From a virus, in the IMG/VR virus record IMGVR_UViG_3300032184_000001, positions 1 to 45,462 of that record: 45,462 nt of DNA; one strand, written 5' to 3'. Both the position numbers and the translations under genes were made by a program. The notes under the pieces are model-generated. The model ran no database searches, had not been told where the DNA came from, and saw nothing but the letters and a program-made list of their open reading frames with translations. This document shows positions 32,368 through 38,520 of this stretch, piece by piece. Every line of letters starts with the position of its first letter. The stretch's first letter is position 1.

Positions 32368-32997
32368 CTAGATCAAGTCGAACGCGTGCGCATGCAGCGC
32401 GCTCACCTGTTCGGCTGAACTGTAGCGCGTGGGCTGTCGCTCGGCGACGTAGGCGCACCACGAGTTCCACAGTGCCTCGGTTCCGCCAAGCTGTTCGACC
32501 AGCTTGCGGTAGTGCTTCACGTGCTTCGCCCGCGTCGCGGGACGCTTCGCCTTAGCGCGCTTAGAACTGATCGCCGCAGCGTCCAGACCGTAGCGCTTGA
32601 TGTTGTGGCTGTCGAGACAGCCCGAGATGCCGTAGGTGATCTGGAGCACGAAGCCCGCTTTGACCAGCCCGAAGCCCGGTAGGCTCGACACGTAGGCAAG
32701 CATTGCGTCTTCAACGACGCTCGGCTTTCCCGAAGACGCCCATAGGTTCTCAAGCGTCGTGTGGATGTGCGCGTGGTTCTCCTCGACGTAGCCATAGGCT
32801 GCATGCTTCCAGCCCCACAGCACTTTCTGCGCGTCGTGCACTTCGTTCTCGTTGTCACTGCGCAGCGCGGCCAGATTACCGATTGCGCGGATCAATGGCT
32901 GCTGAACAGTGAGGATAACGAACTGCATCACGTCGCGCAGGTTCTCGCTATCTTCACGCGCCCATCTGCTGATTAGTGGCTGATGGGTTTTGTACAT
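32368..32997 (-). CDS. Helix-hairpin-helix protein, DNA glycosylase-like core
   Basis: The product has 209 residues from the ATG behind GGAGGCAGC, directly after hairpin element E3. The middle contains a helix-hairpin-helix SSLPGFGLVKAGFVLQITYG followed by SGCLDSHNIKRYGLD, where an Asp occupies the place of the catalytic acid of HhH glycosylases. The rest is helical. It may bind or process DNA; enzymatic activity is unproven. The C-terminal part (KRPATRAKHVKHYRKLVEQL) is basic. Confidence 0.65.
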   Translation of the reverse strand: MYKTHQPLISRWAREDSENLRDVMQFVILTVQQPLIRAIGNLAALRSDNENEVHDAQKVLWGWKHAAYGYVEENHAHIHTTLENLWASSGKPSVVEDAMLAYVSSLPGFGLVKAGFVLQITYGISGCLDSHNIKRYGLDAAAISSKRAKAKRPATRAKHVKHYRKLVEQLGGTEALWNSWCAYVAERQPTRYSSAEQVSALHAHAFDLI

Positions 32998-33001
32998 TGC
33001 T

Positions 33002-33056
33002 GCCTCCAAGTTGACCAGTGAAGCACAACACATGGGGTGCCGTGCTTCCGCAGTCA
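33002..33056 (-). ncRNA. Intergenic hairpin element E3
   Basis: On the minus strand GAAGCACG (33048-33041) pairs with TGTGCTTC (33027-33020), seven Watson-Crick pairs and one G-U, around a 13-base loop. It starts at the upstream TGA with CTGCGG and is followed by ACTGGTCAACTTGGAGG, which contains the ribosome binding site of the next gene. Confidence 0.7.
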
Positions 33057-33533
33057 GCCCGTTGCGACGTCAGTCTCCTTCTTCGCCGCCTCGCGCTGCT
33101 CTGCGCGTATCTTTCTGATACACCGCCCTACCAGCGTACGTACGCGCGACCATCCGACTTCGTCGGACGTGTCGATGTATTTGTCATCGTGTGCGTCACA
33201 GCCCACGTTATAGCCGTGTCCCTCAAGCGTGCCAAGGATGCGGCGCAGCGAGCGCAGCGCGTCGTACGTCACTTCCTTATACCACTCGATGTACACGTCT
33301 TTCGACGTGCCGAACGACACCCTCACGCCACCATGTTCGCGCACGTTGTAGTGTACGTAGCGTAACGGCGTGCCGTTGTCGTAGTGCGAGTAACCGCACA
33401 ACTCCTCGGAGTACGAGCGCTCCGCCATGTAGTGTGCATGATACTCGACAGGCATGTACCGCCCGTCTGGCAGGATGTAGCACCCACCGGGACCAATGCC
33501 CTTGTCGGCATCAGCTTCGATGATGTGTGTCAT
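33054..33533 (-). CDS. Unknown early protein (159 aa)
   Basis: The product starts at the ATG behind GAGGAGAG, just after hairpin element E2. It is rich in Tyr, His and Gly (GPGGCYILPDGRYMPVEYHA, then YMAERSYSEELCGYSHYDN) with a basic C-terminal helix. It shares Tyr/His-rich character with the early proteins at 31957-32358 and 33668-34051. No family is recognised. Confidence 0.65.
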   Translation of the reverse strand: MTHIIEADADKGIGPGGCYILPDGRYMPVEYHAHYMAERSYSEELCGYSHYDNGTPLRYVHYNVREHGGVRVSFGTSKDVYIEWYKEVTYDALRSLRRILGTLEGHGYNVGCDAHDDKYIDTSDEVGWSRVRTLVGRCIRKIRAEQREAAKKETDVATG

Positions 33534-33544
33534 TGAACAACTCT

Positions 33545-33599
33545 CCTCGCTAGTAATCCAGTGCAACGCACCGCTTGCGCAATGCGCTGCCGCAGATCA
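33545..33599 (-). ncRNA. Intergenic hairpin element E2
   Basis: On the minus strand GCAGCGCA (33590-33583) pairs with TGCGTTGC (33570-33563) around a 12-base loop that itself contains TTGCGCAA. It begins at the upstream TGA with TCTGCGG, is followed by ACTGGATTACT and then GAGGAG. Outside the stem it is nearly identical to E1, while the second stem pair is C-G instead of G-C. Confidence 0.7.
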
Positions 33600-33671
33600 C
33601 CCGAGAGTTCGAAACATCCACGCGATTGCGTATGCAACCGCACAGACCAGGACAACATCAAGTACAGTCAT
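33597..33671 (-). CDS. Tiny membrane peptide (24 aa)
   Basis: The peptide MTVLDVVLVCAVAYAIAWMF plus four residues is almost entirely a membrane segment. Its start overlaps the preceding stop (ATGA) and its stop is the first base triplet of hairpin element E2. Translation is plausible by coupling. Confidence 0.5.
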   Translation of the reverse strand: MTVLDVVLVCAVAYAIAWMFRTLG

Positions 33672-34051
33672 TTGCGTACCTTGACGTGGCCTGCCTCAAA
33701 GCTGCTGAACTCAACATGCATCCACGTCTGTCCAGATAGACGGCCGACGTACTCAGCGAAGTCTTTGATCCACGCGTCTTGTGCTCTCGACGAGAAGTAG
33801 CTCACGACGTACGAGTAATGCCATTCGACATCCCGCTCGCCACTCTCAGGGTCACGCCAACCACCGCACCCTTCTGACATTGAGTAACCGCAAAAACGGG
33901 ACACCAGGGTCTTCTCGACTTCCTGCTGGGTTTCGATGGACATGTTCGGGAAAATTAGGGTCGCCTTCGTGCGCGTGCCTGTTTCCTCTTCGCGCCCGCG
34001 CGGAGTGAGGGCACTACAAAGCACACGACGGAACGTTTCGTTACTCGCCAT
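33668..34051 (-). CDS. Unknown early protein (127 aa)
   Basis: The product overlaps the preceding gene by 11 bases. It has Trp/Tyr-rich stretches (GYSMSEGCGGWRDPESGE, VEWHYSYVVSYFSSRAQDAW) and a strand-like C-terminus (MHVEFSSFEAGHVKVRK). Composition suggests a compact alpha/beta protein. No family is recognised. Confidence 0.65.
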   Translation of the reverse strand: MASNETFRRVLCSALTPRGREEETGTRTKATLIFPNMSIETQQEVEKTLVSRFCGYSMSEGCGGWRDPESGERDVEWHYSYVVSYFSSRAQDAWIKDFAEYVGRLSGQTWMHVEFSSFEAGHVKVRK

Positions 34052-34277
34052 CTTTATCCCCTTTCAAGTTGGACCATGCGTCAAGAAGTTCGTCGTCGTA
34101 GCAGTCGCTTTGTGAACGCATAGCACGCTTGATGAAACGAATACCGTCAAAGCGCGGGTTGTCACGGTAAAACGTTTCCAGAATGAACAGTACTTGCGCC
34201 CGCGCACCGTACGCGCAATCACCCGCGCCAATAACATCAGCCACAAGTTCGTAGTCTTTCTTAGTGTAGCGCGGCAT
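34041..34277 (-). CDS. Small acidic early protein (78 aa)
   Basis: The product starts behind TAGGAGT. It is helical, with GAGDCAYGARAQVLFILETF and an acidic tail (SNLKGDKDGE). Acidic early phage proteins often bind host factors, but nothing specific is recognised here. Confidence 0.65.
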   Translation of the reverse strand: MPRYTKKDYELVADVIGAGDCAYGARAQVLFILETFYRDNPRFDGIRFIKRAMRSQSDCYDDELLDAWSNLKGDKDGE

Positions 34278-34285
34278 GTTTACTC

Positions 34286-34459
34286 CTATTCAGTCCAGAT
34301 GGACACAACGACACCTGTACACACGCGGCAGTCAGTTTGCAGCGTGGTATTAGGTTTAGATTTGACTTTCCAGCCTGCGTAAGCTTGAACGTCAATGCGG
34401 CTGACAGTGCAAGCGCTCAGCACGAGCGCGAGCGCAACCGCTATGATTGCGTTTCGCAT
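34286..34459 (-). CDS. Small lipoprotein (57 aa)
   Basis: The N-terminus MRNAIIAVALALVLSACTVS is a lipoprotein signal with the lipobox Leu-Ser-Ala-Cys, Cys at residue 17. The mature 41 residues contain a Cys-x2-Cys (TDCRVCTG) and would be attached to a membrane facing the periplasm. It starts behind AAAGGAAC, directly after hairpin element E4. An early lipoprotein may act in superinfection exclusion; this is inference. Confidence 0.7.
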   Translation of the reverse strand: MRNAIIAVALALVLSACTVSRIDVQAYAGWKVKSKPNTTLQTDCRVCTGVVVSIWTE

Positions 34460-34464
34460 CAGCG

Positions 34465-34518
34465 TTCCTTTCAAGTTGACCAGTGGAGCACAACGCGCAC
34501 GCTGTGCTCGGCTTGTCA
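34465..34518 (-). ncRNA. Intergenic hairpin element E4
   Basis: On the minus strand GAGCACA (34509-34503) pairs with TGTGCTC (34492-34486) around a ten-base loop; the eighth, outermost pair is a C-C mismatch. It follows the upstream TGA closely, and is followed by ACTGGTCAACTTGAAAGG with the ribosome binding site of the lipoprotein gene. The tail is the same as in E3 apart from the last bases. Confidence 0.65.
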
Positions 34519-34683
34519 ACTTGGTGGCAAGACGGTCAGGCGAACGTTACCAGCGCGCATACGAAGCGGCTTGCGCGTGGTCTGAACGATTGACATAATG
34601 TCTTTCGCGGCTCGTTCGGCTTTCGCGCCTGTCGCGCCGTTCTGCGACAAGAAGATACGCACGAGAATTCCGTGGGTGGTCAT
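34516..34683 (-). CDS. Small basic early protein (55 aa)
   Basis: The product starts at the ATG behind GGAGATT. It reads TTHGILVRIFLSQNGATGAK, then a helix and a basic strand (LRMRAGNVRLTVLPPS). Soluble; no family is recognised. Its stop begins hairpin element E4. Confidence 0.6.
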   Translation of the reverse strand: MTTHGILVRIFLSQNGATGAKAERAAKDIMSIVQTTRKPLRMRAGNVRLTVLPPS

Positions 34684-34687
34684 GGTG

Positions 34688-34765
34688 CTAATCTCCAAGA
34701 ATGATGATGGACACAGCGCGCGCCAGGATGACAGCGCACAGTCCCCAAAACAGAAGACGTAACAC
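34688..34765 (-). CDS. Tiny membrane peptide (25 aa), GTG start
   Basis: The frame VLRLLFWGLCAVILARAVSI plus five residues is a single membrane segment. GTG lies five bases behind GGAG and two bases after the preceding stop, and the peptide fills the gap to the next gene. Short, so support is moderate. Confidence 0.45.
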   Translation of the reverse strand: MLRLLFWGLCAVILARAVSIIILGD

Positions 34766-34766
34766 G

Positions 34767-34961
34767 TCACTCCTCCTCGTTGTCGATGATGTGCACCGAA
34801 GCACGTGACAGCGCGTCGGCAATTGCGGCGAGCAACTCCGGGATTTCGCACGGAGAATACAGCACGTCAAACCCGCGCGACGCGCTGTGAATGAACAGTG
34901 TGCCTGTGTCGGACACTGTTACGGGATTGTACAACGTCTTGTCATAAACGCGATCAGCCAT
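34767..34961 (-). CDS. Small early protein (64 aa)
   Basis: The product starts at the ATG seven bases behind GGAGGG. It has a strand-rich N-terminal half (YNPVTVSDTGTLFIHSASRG) and a helix ELLAAIADALSRASVHIID ending in Glu residues. No family is recognised. Confidence 0.65.
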   Translation of the reverse strand: MADRVYDKTLYNPVTVSDTGTLFIHSASRGFDVLYSPCEIPELLAAIADALSRASVHIIDNEEE

Positions 34962-34962
34962 C

Positions 34963-35085
34963 TTACATCCCTCCAAACGTCACAGCCACGCGGTATAGCG
35001 CGGCGATGATCCAGCCAATGCCCAGCGCCGCAAACCAAAATGGTGCGATGCTAGAGAATGGCAGTGAGCGGCGCGGCGCCCTCAC
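34963..35085 (-). CDS. Small membrane peptide (40 aa), GTG start
   Basis: A basic start (RAPRRSLPF) precedes one membrane segment (APFWFAALGIGWIIAALY). The GTG overlaps the preceding stop as GTGA, so translation is probably coupled. Function unknown. Confidence 0.5.
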   Translation of the reverse strand: MRAPRRSLPFSSIAPFWFAALGIGWIIAALYRVAVTFGGM

Positions 35086-35234
35086 AGCAAAGCTCTCGCG
35101 CGGCTGATGATACCGCGCAACTTGCGCGCACGCGGCGCCGAAACTGATCCGGCAAGGACCAAGTACTCGACATGGCGCAGTGCGGCTTTCTTGGCGCCGC
35201 GCGGAAAGCGTAGTCCCTTTGGCTTTCTCGTCAT
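35082..35234 (-). CDS. Small highly basic early protein (50 aa)
   Basis: The product starts at the ATG nine bases behind GGAG. The sequence MTRKPKGLRFPRGAKKAALR continues with more Arg and Ala, ending RGIISRARALL. It is probably a nucleic-acid-binding peptide. It is the second gene of the early region. Confidence 0.6.
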   Translation of the reverse strand: MTRKPKGLRFPRGAKKAALRHVEYLVLAGSVSAPRARKLRGIISRARALL

Positions 35235-35261
35235 GGTTGGACGCTCCAACTTGTGTGTGAC

Positions 35262-35402
35262 TTACCATTGGTACGGCATGCGAATGTAACGCTGCACTGT
35301 GCGCTGCGAAACGGAACAACGCCTCGCTACTTCTGCGGTCGGCAGTCCTTTTTCCAGAGCAAGCTGCCGTATCTTCAGGATTGTTGAAACAGGAATACGC
35401 AT
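35262..35402 (-). CDS. Small helix-turn-helix protein (46 aa), first early gene
   Basis: The product starts at the ATG behind CTTGGAGG. Residues 21-42 (LPTAEVARRCSVSQRTVQRY) form a clear helix-turn-helix of the resolvase/transposase type. It is the first gene after the long noncoding region and so would be the earliest expressed. It could regulate early transcription or be involved in a lysis-lysogeny choice; too short to assign more. The leader shares CCACTTGGAGG with the E elements but lacks a clear stem. Confidence 0.65.
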   Translation of the reverse strand: MRIPVSTILKIRQLALEKGLPTAEVARRCSVSQRTVQRYIRMPYQW

Positions 35403-35860
35403 ACTCAAACCTCCAAGTGGTTGGCTACCGGAACACAGCGCGGAACATGGGTGCGCGGCTGATTGTTCTGTCTTCGCTTCACGCTCTTGTTCGACCTTTC
35501 ATGTTCGGACACATTGGCCCTTCAACGCTGTGCTCGGGCAGACGACGATGTTTCATTGCAAGTTGTTCGCTGGGTCTGGCGTCCAATGAGTGACGCTAAC
35601 GGCCCAGACTCAGACCATGTGCGGCTTTCGTACTCGGGCAGCTATTGCGCTGGGAACGGTTTGCTAGGCCGCCAAACCCAGACATGCAGTGGATGACACA
35701 CACGGCTTGCATTATCGAGCTATATGCCCCGCGCTCTTGTCACTAGCTAGTCCAGTGTGCTAGTGGCTCGGTCCTGTCTTCCGAGCGGCGCTGTGTCTCG
35801 TCGTGCTGTAGATGTGGGGACGCAAGTTCTGTGTCCAAGACCTAGTGCAAACTTTTTTTT

Positions 35861-35942
35861 GAAACCAAGGGAAACCAAGGGGATAGCCTTGCGATTGCGA
35901 CACGTTCGCATGACTGGACACACCTTGTTGACCCCTTGGTTT
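35861..35942. repeat. Short tandem and inverted ACCAAGG repeats
   Basis: GAAACCAAGG is repeated in tandem at 35861-35880, directly after eight T residues. AAACCAAGGGG (35872-35882) recurs inverted as CCCCTTGGTTT at 35932-35942. Related CCCTTGGG appears near 36163. T7 has short repeats (CCTAAAG units) beside its terminal repeats, so these may mark the concatemer junction; this is analogy only. Confidence 0.5.
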
Positions 35943-36116
35943 GCCCACCGGCTGATGCGCTGCGCCCGACGCTAGCGGCTTGTGGCGCGCGTCGCCGTAA
36001 AAACAGTGCACGCGTTGTGGCGTTGCACGTGTGATATGACGCGTTGTCGTGATGATTTGTGGGCAGTGCGGCCCGGTGTGCGCGCGCACCTTGGCCCAGT
36101 AGTGCGCAGCGTGGCA

Positions 36117-36141
36117 CACAAGGGATAACACATCCCTTGTG
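36117..36141. repeat. Perfect 10-bp hairpin in the noncoding region
   Basis: CACAAGGGAT (36117-36126) and ATCCCTTGTG (36132-36141) are perfect inverted repeats around a five-base loop, and the stem can be lengthened with a two-base bulge (GGC and GCC on either side). No T run follows on either strand, so a simple terminator is unlikely. It could be a processing, packaging or terminus-related structure. Confidence 0.65.
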
Positions 36142-36290
36142 CCGGGCAGAACGCGAGGTTTTCCCTTGGGTTCCGCGAGTTGTTGCGAGTGAGACGCAAG
36201 CGCAGGGGCTATGGGGGAAATCCAAACGCGCGCGGGGGGACACGGCTTGTGGATGTGTACCGTGACCCCTGCGCGTCGCTCGATTAGCCG

Positions 36291-36770
36291 TCAGTCTTGT
36301 CCGCCCCAGGCTTTCGTCTCCCCAGCAGCCGGCGGTATAGTCCAGGTAGCTGTCCACTTCTGTTCGTGAACATCCCATGTCCATCCGTCACCAGGACAGG
36401 GCGGTCGGGCATCGTCAGCAGCCGTAGGCTCCCCCTCCCTTATAGGCGGAGTAGGCGTGGTGGCAACTACATCCCAGTCCTTAGTGGAAGGATGTTTGAT
36501 CTTTACAGGACACATACCAGCGTCGGTAACGTACAGGAAGGTCTGGATGGAGGCCTTGGGGATCGTCGTGACACCCGCTACGCGGGGGTTCTCGTCGGAG
36601 TACCCTTCGCGGTGAATGTTCTGCGCTACGCAGATCGAGGTGTCGTCGTCGTGAATGATCCAGCCCATGGTCTCACAGGTCTCAAGGCCGAAGACGGCGT
36701 CTTCCAGGTCGGACCACTCCATCTGATGCTGACCACAGGCGTCCAGCCACTTGATGTAGACCATTCTCAT
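36291..36770 (-). CDS. Last late gene, unknown (159 aa)
   Basis: The product starts at the ATG behind GGGAGGG; a longer in-frame extension upstream is not needed. The first part is a compact alpha/beta domain (MVYIKWLDACGQHQMEWSDL), the end is Pro/Trp-rich (PPCPGDGWTWDVHEQKWTAT). It is the last gene before the noncoding region. No family is recognised. Confidence 0.65.
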   Translation of the reverse strand: MRMVYIKWLDACGQHQMEWSDLEDAVFGLETCETMGWIIHDDDTSICVAQNIHREGYSDENPRVAGVTTIPKASIQTFLYVTDAGMCPVKIKHPSTKDWDVVATTPTPPIREGEPTAADDARPPCPGDGWTWDVHEQKWTATWTIPPAAGETKAWGGQD

Positions 36771-36771
36771 G

Positions 36772-37008
36772 TTACCAATCCCTCCCGAAGCCAATGGGGT
36801 ACCATCCGAAGCCACGCTCCTTAAGGCCCCAGCTAACGGTCGCCTTCCAGGCTGCCCGTTGGACACATCTTCCGATCTCGATGCCGTACGCCCGGCGCGT
36901 CTGCGCGAAGACATAGGGATTGCGGGAGTGCTTGGGGAACCACAGGACAGTCAATGGGCGGAACGACACGATCCAACGTGCCGGCTCCTCGATGCGGTCA
37001 ACAATCAT
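36772..37008 (-). CDS. Small basic protein (78 aa)
   Basis: The ATG overlaps the preceding stop (ATGA). The product is rich in Arg and Trp (ARWIVSFRPLTVLWFPKHSR, then SWGLKERGFGWYPIGFGRDW) and soluble. Coupling to the preceding gene supports it. No family is recognised. Confidence 0.6.
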   Translation of the reverse strand: MIVDRIEEPARWIVSFRPLTVLWFPKHSRNPYVFAQTRRAYGIEIGRCVQRAAWKATVSWGLKERGFGWYPIGFGRDW

Positions 37009-37523
37009 AACCCTGCCTTCCCGATTGCTGCGTCGATCTTCATGACCAACTCTACTTGCTTGCCCTCGGGGAGCCACGGGCTCTCGCGGAACCCCCCGAG
37101 GATCTCCTTGACGGTCTCGATGATCCACTCCGTGACGTAGCGAGCCTTGAGCGGGTCCTGTCCGAGATCGGAGGGGAGTTCGAGGCAGAGACCGGCGCCC
37201 TCGACGGGGCAACGAACACGTCCAACACCAACGTCGATCCATAGGAGAACCTTGTCGGTCAACCGCACGGTGGACCCATAGGGACTAGTGAACTCCCGGG
37301 GGTCCTTCGGGGCGAACAGTGACAGATACAGTCCCGTCTTGGCGCGCGACCAGGGGAGCCCGTAGACTACCCTCTCGCCCTTCTCGTCAACCCGCTTCTC
37401 CTCCTCCTCGGTCAGCACTTGACCATAGTACTTGCCCGTGGGGTCTCCCTGCCCCACCCGGTCGCTGAGCGGTCTGGCGATGCCATCACGCGCCCCAGGG
37501 TGGAACGTTGGGGTATCACTCAT
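37005..37523 (-). CDS. Unknown late protein (172 aa)
   Basis: The product starts behind GGAGGAG, about 120 bases downstream of candidate promoter P2. It contains TGKYYGQVLTEEEEKRVDEK, a strand-rich middle (STVRLTDKVLLWIDVGVGRV) and a C-terminal helix. No family is recognised. Confidence 0.65.
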   Translation of the reverse strand: MSDTPTFHPGARDGIARPLSDRVGQGDPTGKYYGQVLTEEEEKRVDEKGERVVYGLPWSRAKTGLYLSLFAPKDPREFTSPYGSTVRLTDKVLLWIDVGVGRVRCPVEGAGLCLELPSDLGQDPLKARYVTEWIIETVKEILGGFRESPWLPEGKQVELVMKIDAAIGKAGL

Positions 37524-37602
37524 GGGTTTCTCCTCCAGGATTAACAGTGGTGGTGGTTTCAGCAGTTAGCACAGGACCACTGGATACCTAAGGGGTCCAG
37601 GG

Positions 37603-37640
37603 GTATACCTATGGTATACTTATAGAGGGGCTTCGCCCCT
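37603..37640. repeat. Two small palindromes in the leader downstream of P2
   Basis: GTATACC-TAT-GGTATAC (37603-37619) is a perfect seven-base inverted repeat. AGGGGC-TTC-GCCCCT (37626-37640) is a perfect six-base inverted repeat. Both lie in the leader transcribed from P2, the second within about 20 bases of the predicted start. They would fold at the 5' end of the message, or the first could be a protein-binding site. Confidence 0.6.
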
Positions 37641-37645
37641 TCTGG

Positions 37646-37667
37646 CTTAGGGCGCATTTTGGGTGCA
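37646..37667 (-). promoter_or_regulatory. Candidate phage RNA polymerase promoter P2
   Basis: The minus-strand core CCCAAAATGCGCCCTAA occupies 37663-37647, preceded by TGCA, with a predicted start at the G at 37646. It differs from P1 in one core base. It lies between the genes at 37690 and 37523. A GC-rich hairpin (GGGGC/GCCCC, 37668-37681) sits immediately upstream. Confidence 0.75.
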
Positions 37668-37689
37668 GGGGCCGGAGCCCCCGCTTTTA

Positions 37690-37968
37690 CTACTTTCGGC
37701 CGTGTAGAGCGATGGTCTTGGCGATCTCCTGCTCCAGACCTACCGGACGCCAGCCATTGGCCCATGCGCTCTCCGCGAGGGCCGCGAGGACCTTCCCCAC
37801 AGTCGTCGCGTCACCTGTGACGATCTGATGCTCCTCGGGACCCACGGGGTCCTCAATGCTGTCAAACGAGATAGTCAGCTTGGCAGGCTTCCTGAACTTG
37901 TCCAGAGCCGTGCCGAGCAGTGTCAACTTCGTGCCTTTTCGCACGAAGCGGAGGTTGGTTAGCTTCAT
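37690..37968 (-). CDS. Small late protein (92 aa)
   Basis: The product starts behind GAGGAGAG, about 27 bases downstream of candidate promoter P3, so it would be strongly expressed. A strand-rich N-terminus (KLTNLRFVRKGTKLTLLGTA) leads to a helical C-terminus (KVLAALAESAWANGWRPVGL). No family is recognised. Confidence 0.65.
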   Translation of the reverse strand: MKLTNLRFVRKGTKLTLLGTALDKFRKPAKLTISFDSIEDPVGPEEHQIVTGDATTVGKVLAALAESAWANGWRPVGLEQEIAKTIALHGRK

Positions 37969-37994
37969 AGTTCTCTCCTCACCCGGAAGGTCGG

Positions 37995-38016
37995 TTTAGG
38001 GGCCTTTTTGGGCGTC
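37995..38016 (-). promoter_or_regulatory. Candidate phage RNA polymerase promoter P3
   Basis: The minus-strand core CCCAAAAAGGCCCCTAA occupies 38012-37996, preceded by GACG as in P4. It lies in the short gap between the genes at 38022 and 37968. Its predicted first base is A rather than G. Two promoters (P3 and P2) close together near the right end resemble the replicative promoter region near the T7 right end. Confidence 0.7.
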
Positions 38017-38021
38017 TAGGG

Positions 38022-38201
38022 TTAACCTGAATAAGTGTCAGTGCTCTCTGCCGTTGGCGGGATTGGTTGAAGCGTAAGACCATGTTCAGGATGGAGCCCA
38101 TCAGTATGTTGTTGCGCAGAATGGATCTCCATCAAGATCACAGAGATCATCTCTAGTGCCTCGATCTGCCTTTCCCACAGACGACGTTCCTCGGGAGACA
38201 T
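38022..38201 (-). CDS. Small unknown protein (59 aa)
   Basis: The product starts at the ATG behind GGTGAT, five bases after the preceding stop. It is helical (SPEERRLWERQIEALEMISV) with His and Pro residues in the C-terminal half. No family is recognised. Confidence 0.6.
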   Translation of the reverse strand: MSPEERRLWERQIEALEMISVILMEIHSAQQHTDGLHPEHGLTLQPIPPTAESTDTYSG

Positions 38202-38205
38202 AGGA

Positions 38206-38520
38206 TCACCACGTGATTGCCGTGAGCCCGATGTGCGACAGGTATGCATTAAGGCTCGTCTGCATCAACGCCGTCTCTCCTGCCGGAACATTGAGCAAGG
38301 GCTGGCGGGTGAACTTGGAGTTCCCCGCTCCGTGTGTGTTGAGAATTCCCCAATCTTCCGACGTGGCGCCAGCAACGACGTGCGCCGTCCGCAAGTCGTC
38401 TTCACTGATGCGGTCGGTGCTCGCCGCTGAAACGATTGCGTCCATTCGTGTGCGGATCGCCACGTAGCGGGCAGCAGCGGCAGCTTCCGCGTCCGCTCGC
38501 ATGTCAGCAACGAGGGTCAT
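38206..38520 (-). CDS. Unknown protein next to terminase (104 aa)
   Basis: The ATG overlaps the terminase stop (ATGA). The N-terminal half is Ala-rich and helical (ADMRADAEAAAAARYVAIRT), the rest mixed. A small terminase subunit was not found in its usual T7 place before terminase, and this protein is of similar size (T7 gp18 is 89 residues), but there is no motif to support that identity. Confidence 0.55.
   Translation of the reverse strand: MTLVADMRADAEAAAAARYVAIRTRMDAIVSAASTDRISEDDLRTAHVVAGATSEDWGILNTHGAGNSKFTRQPLLNVPAGETALMQTSLNAYLSHIGLTAITW

Larger units (their letters stand above)
35403..36290. other. Noncoding region, probable location of genome ends and early promoters
   Basis: This 888-base stretch lies between the last late gene (36291) and the first early gene (35402). 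Open frames in it are low-complexity and lack ribosome binding sites. It holds a run of eight T (35853-35860), tandem and inverted copies of an ACCAAGG motif, a long hairpin at 36117-36141, a perfect 12-base palindrome at 36078-36089 and weak AT-rich promoter-like sequence near 35715-35735. In T7-like phages this is where the terminal repeats and host-type promoters lie. Exact ends cannot be read from the sequence. Confidence 0.7.

Noticed and set aside
33951-33972. A TTAGGGTCGCCTTCG sequence resembling the phage promoter motif
   Set aside because: Only the TTAGGGTC part matches; the A-tract and the upstream end do not, and it lies within a coding region.
35712-35740. Host sigma70-like promoter on the minus strand (TGACA with GATAAT or TATAGC)
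   Set aside because: Spacings of 21 or 13 bases are poor; kept only as a hint within the noncoding region.
35747-35800. A fifth leader hairpin (stem GCTCGG/CCGAGC followed by ...ACTGGACTAG)
   Set aside because: The order of parts is similar to E1-E4, but spacing to the ACTGG part differs and no gene follows, so it was not counted.
35842-36384. A 180-codon minus-strand frame running from the last late gene into the noncoding region
   Set aside because: Composition is Arg/Ala/His low complexity, it overlaps a better-supported gene in another frame and has no ribosome binding site.
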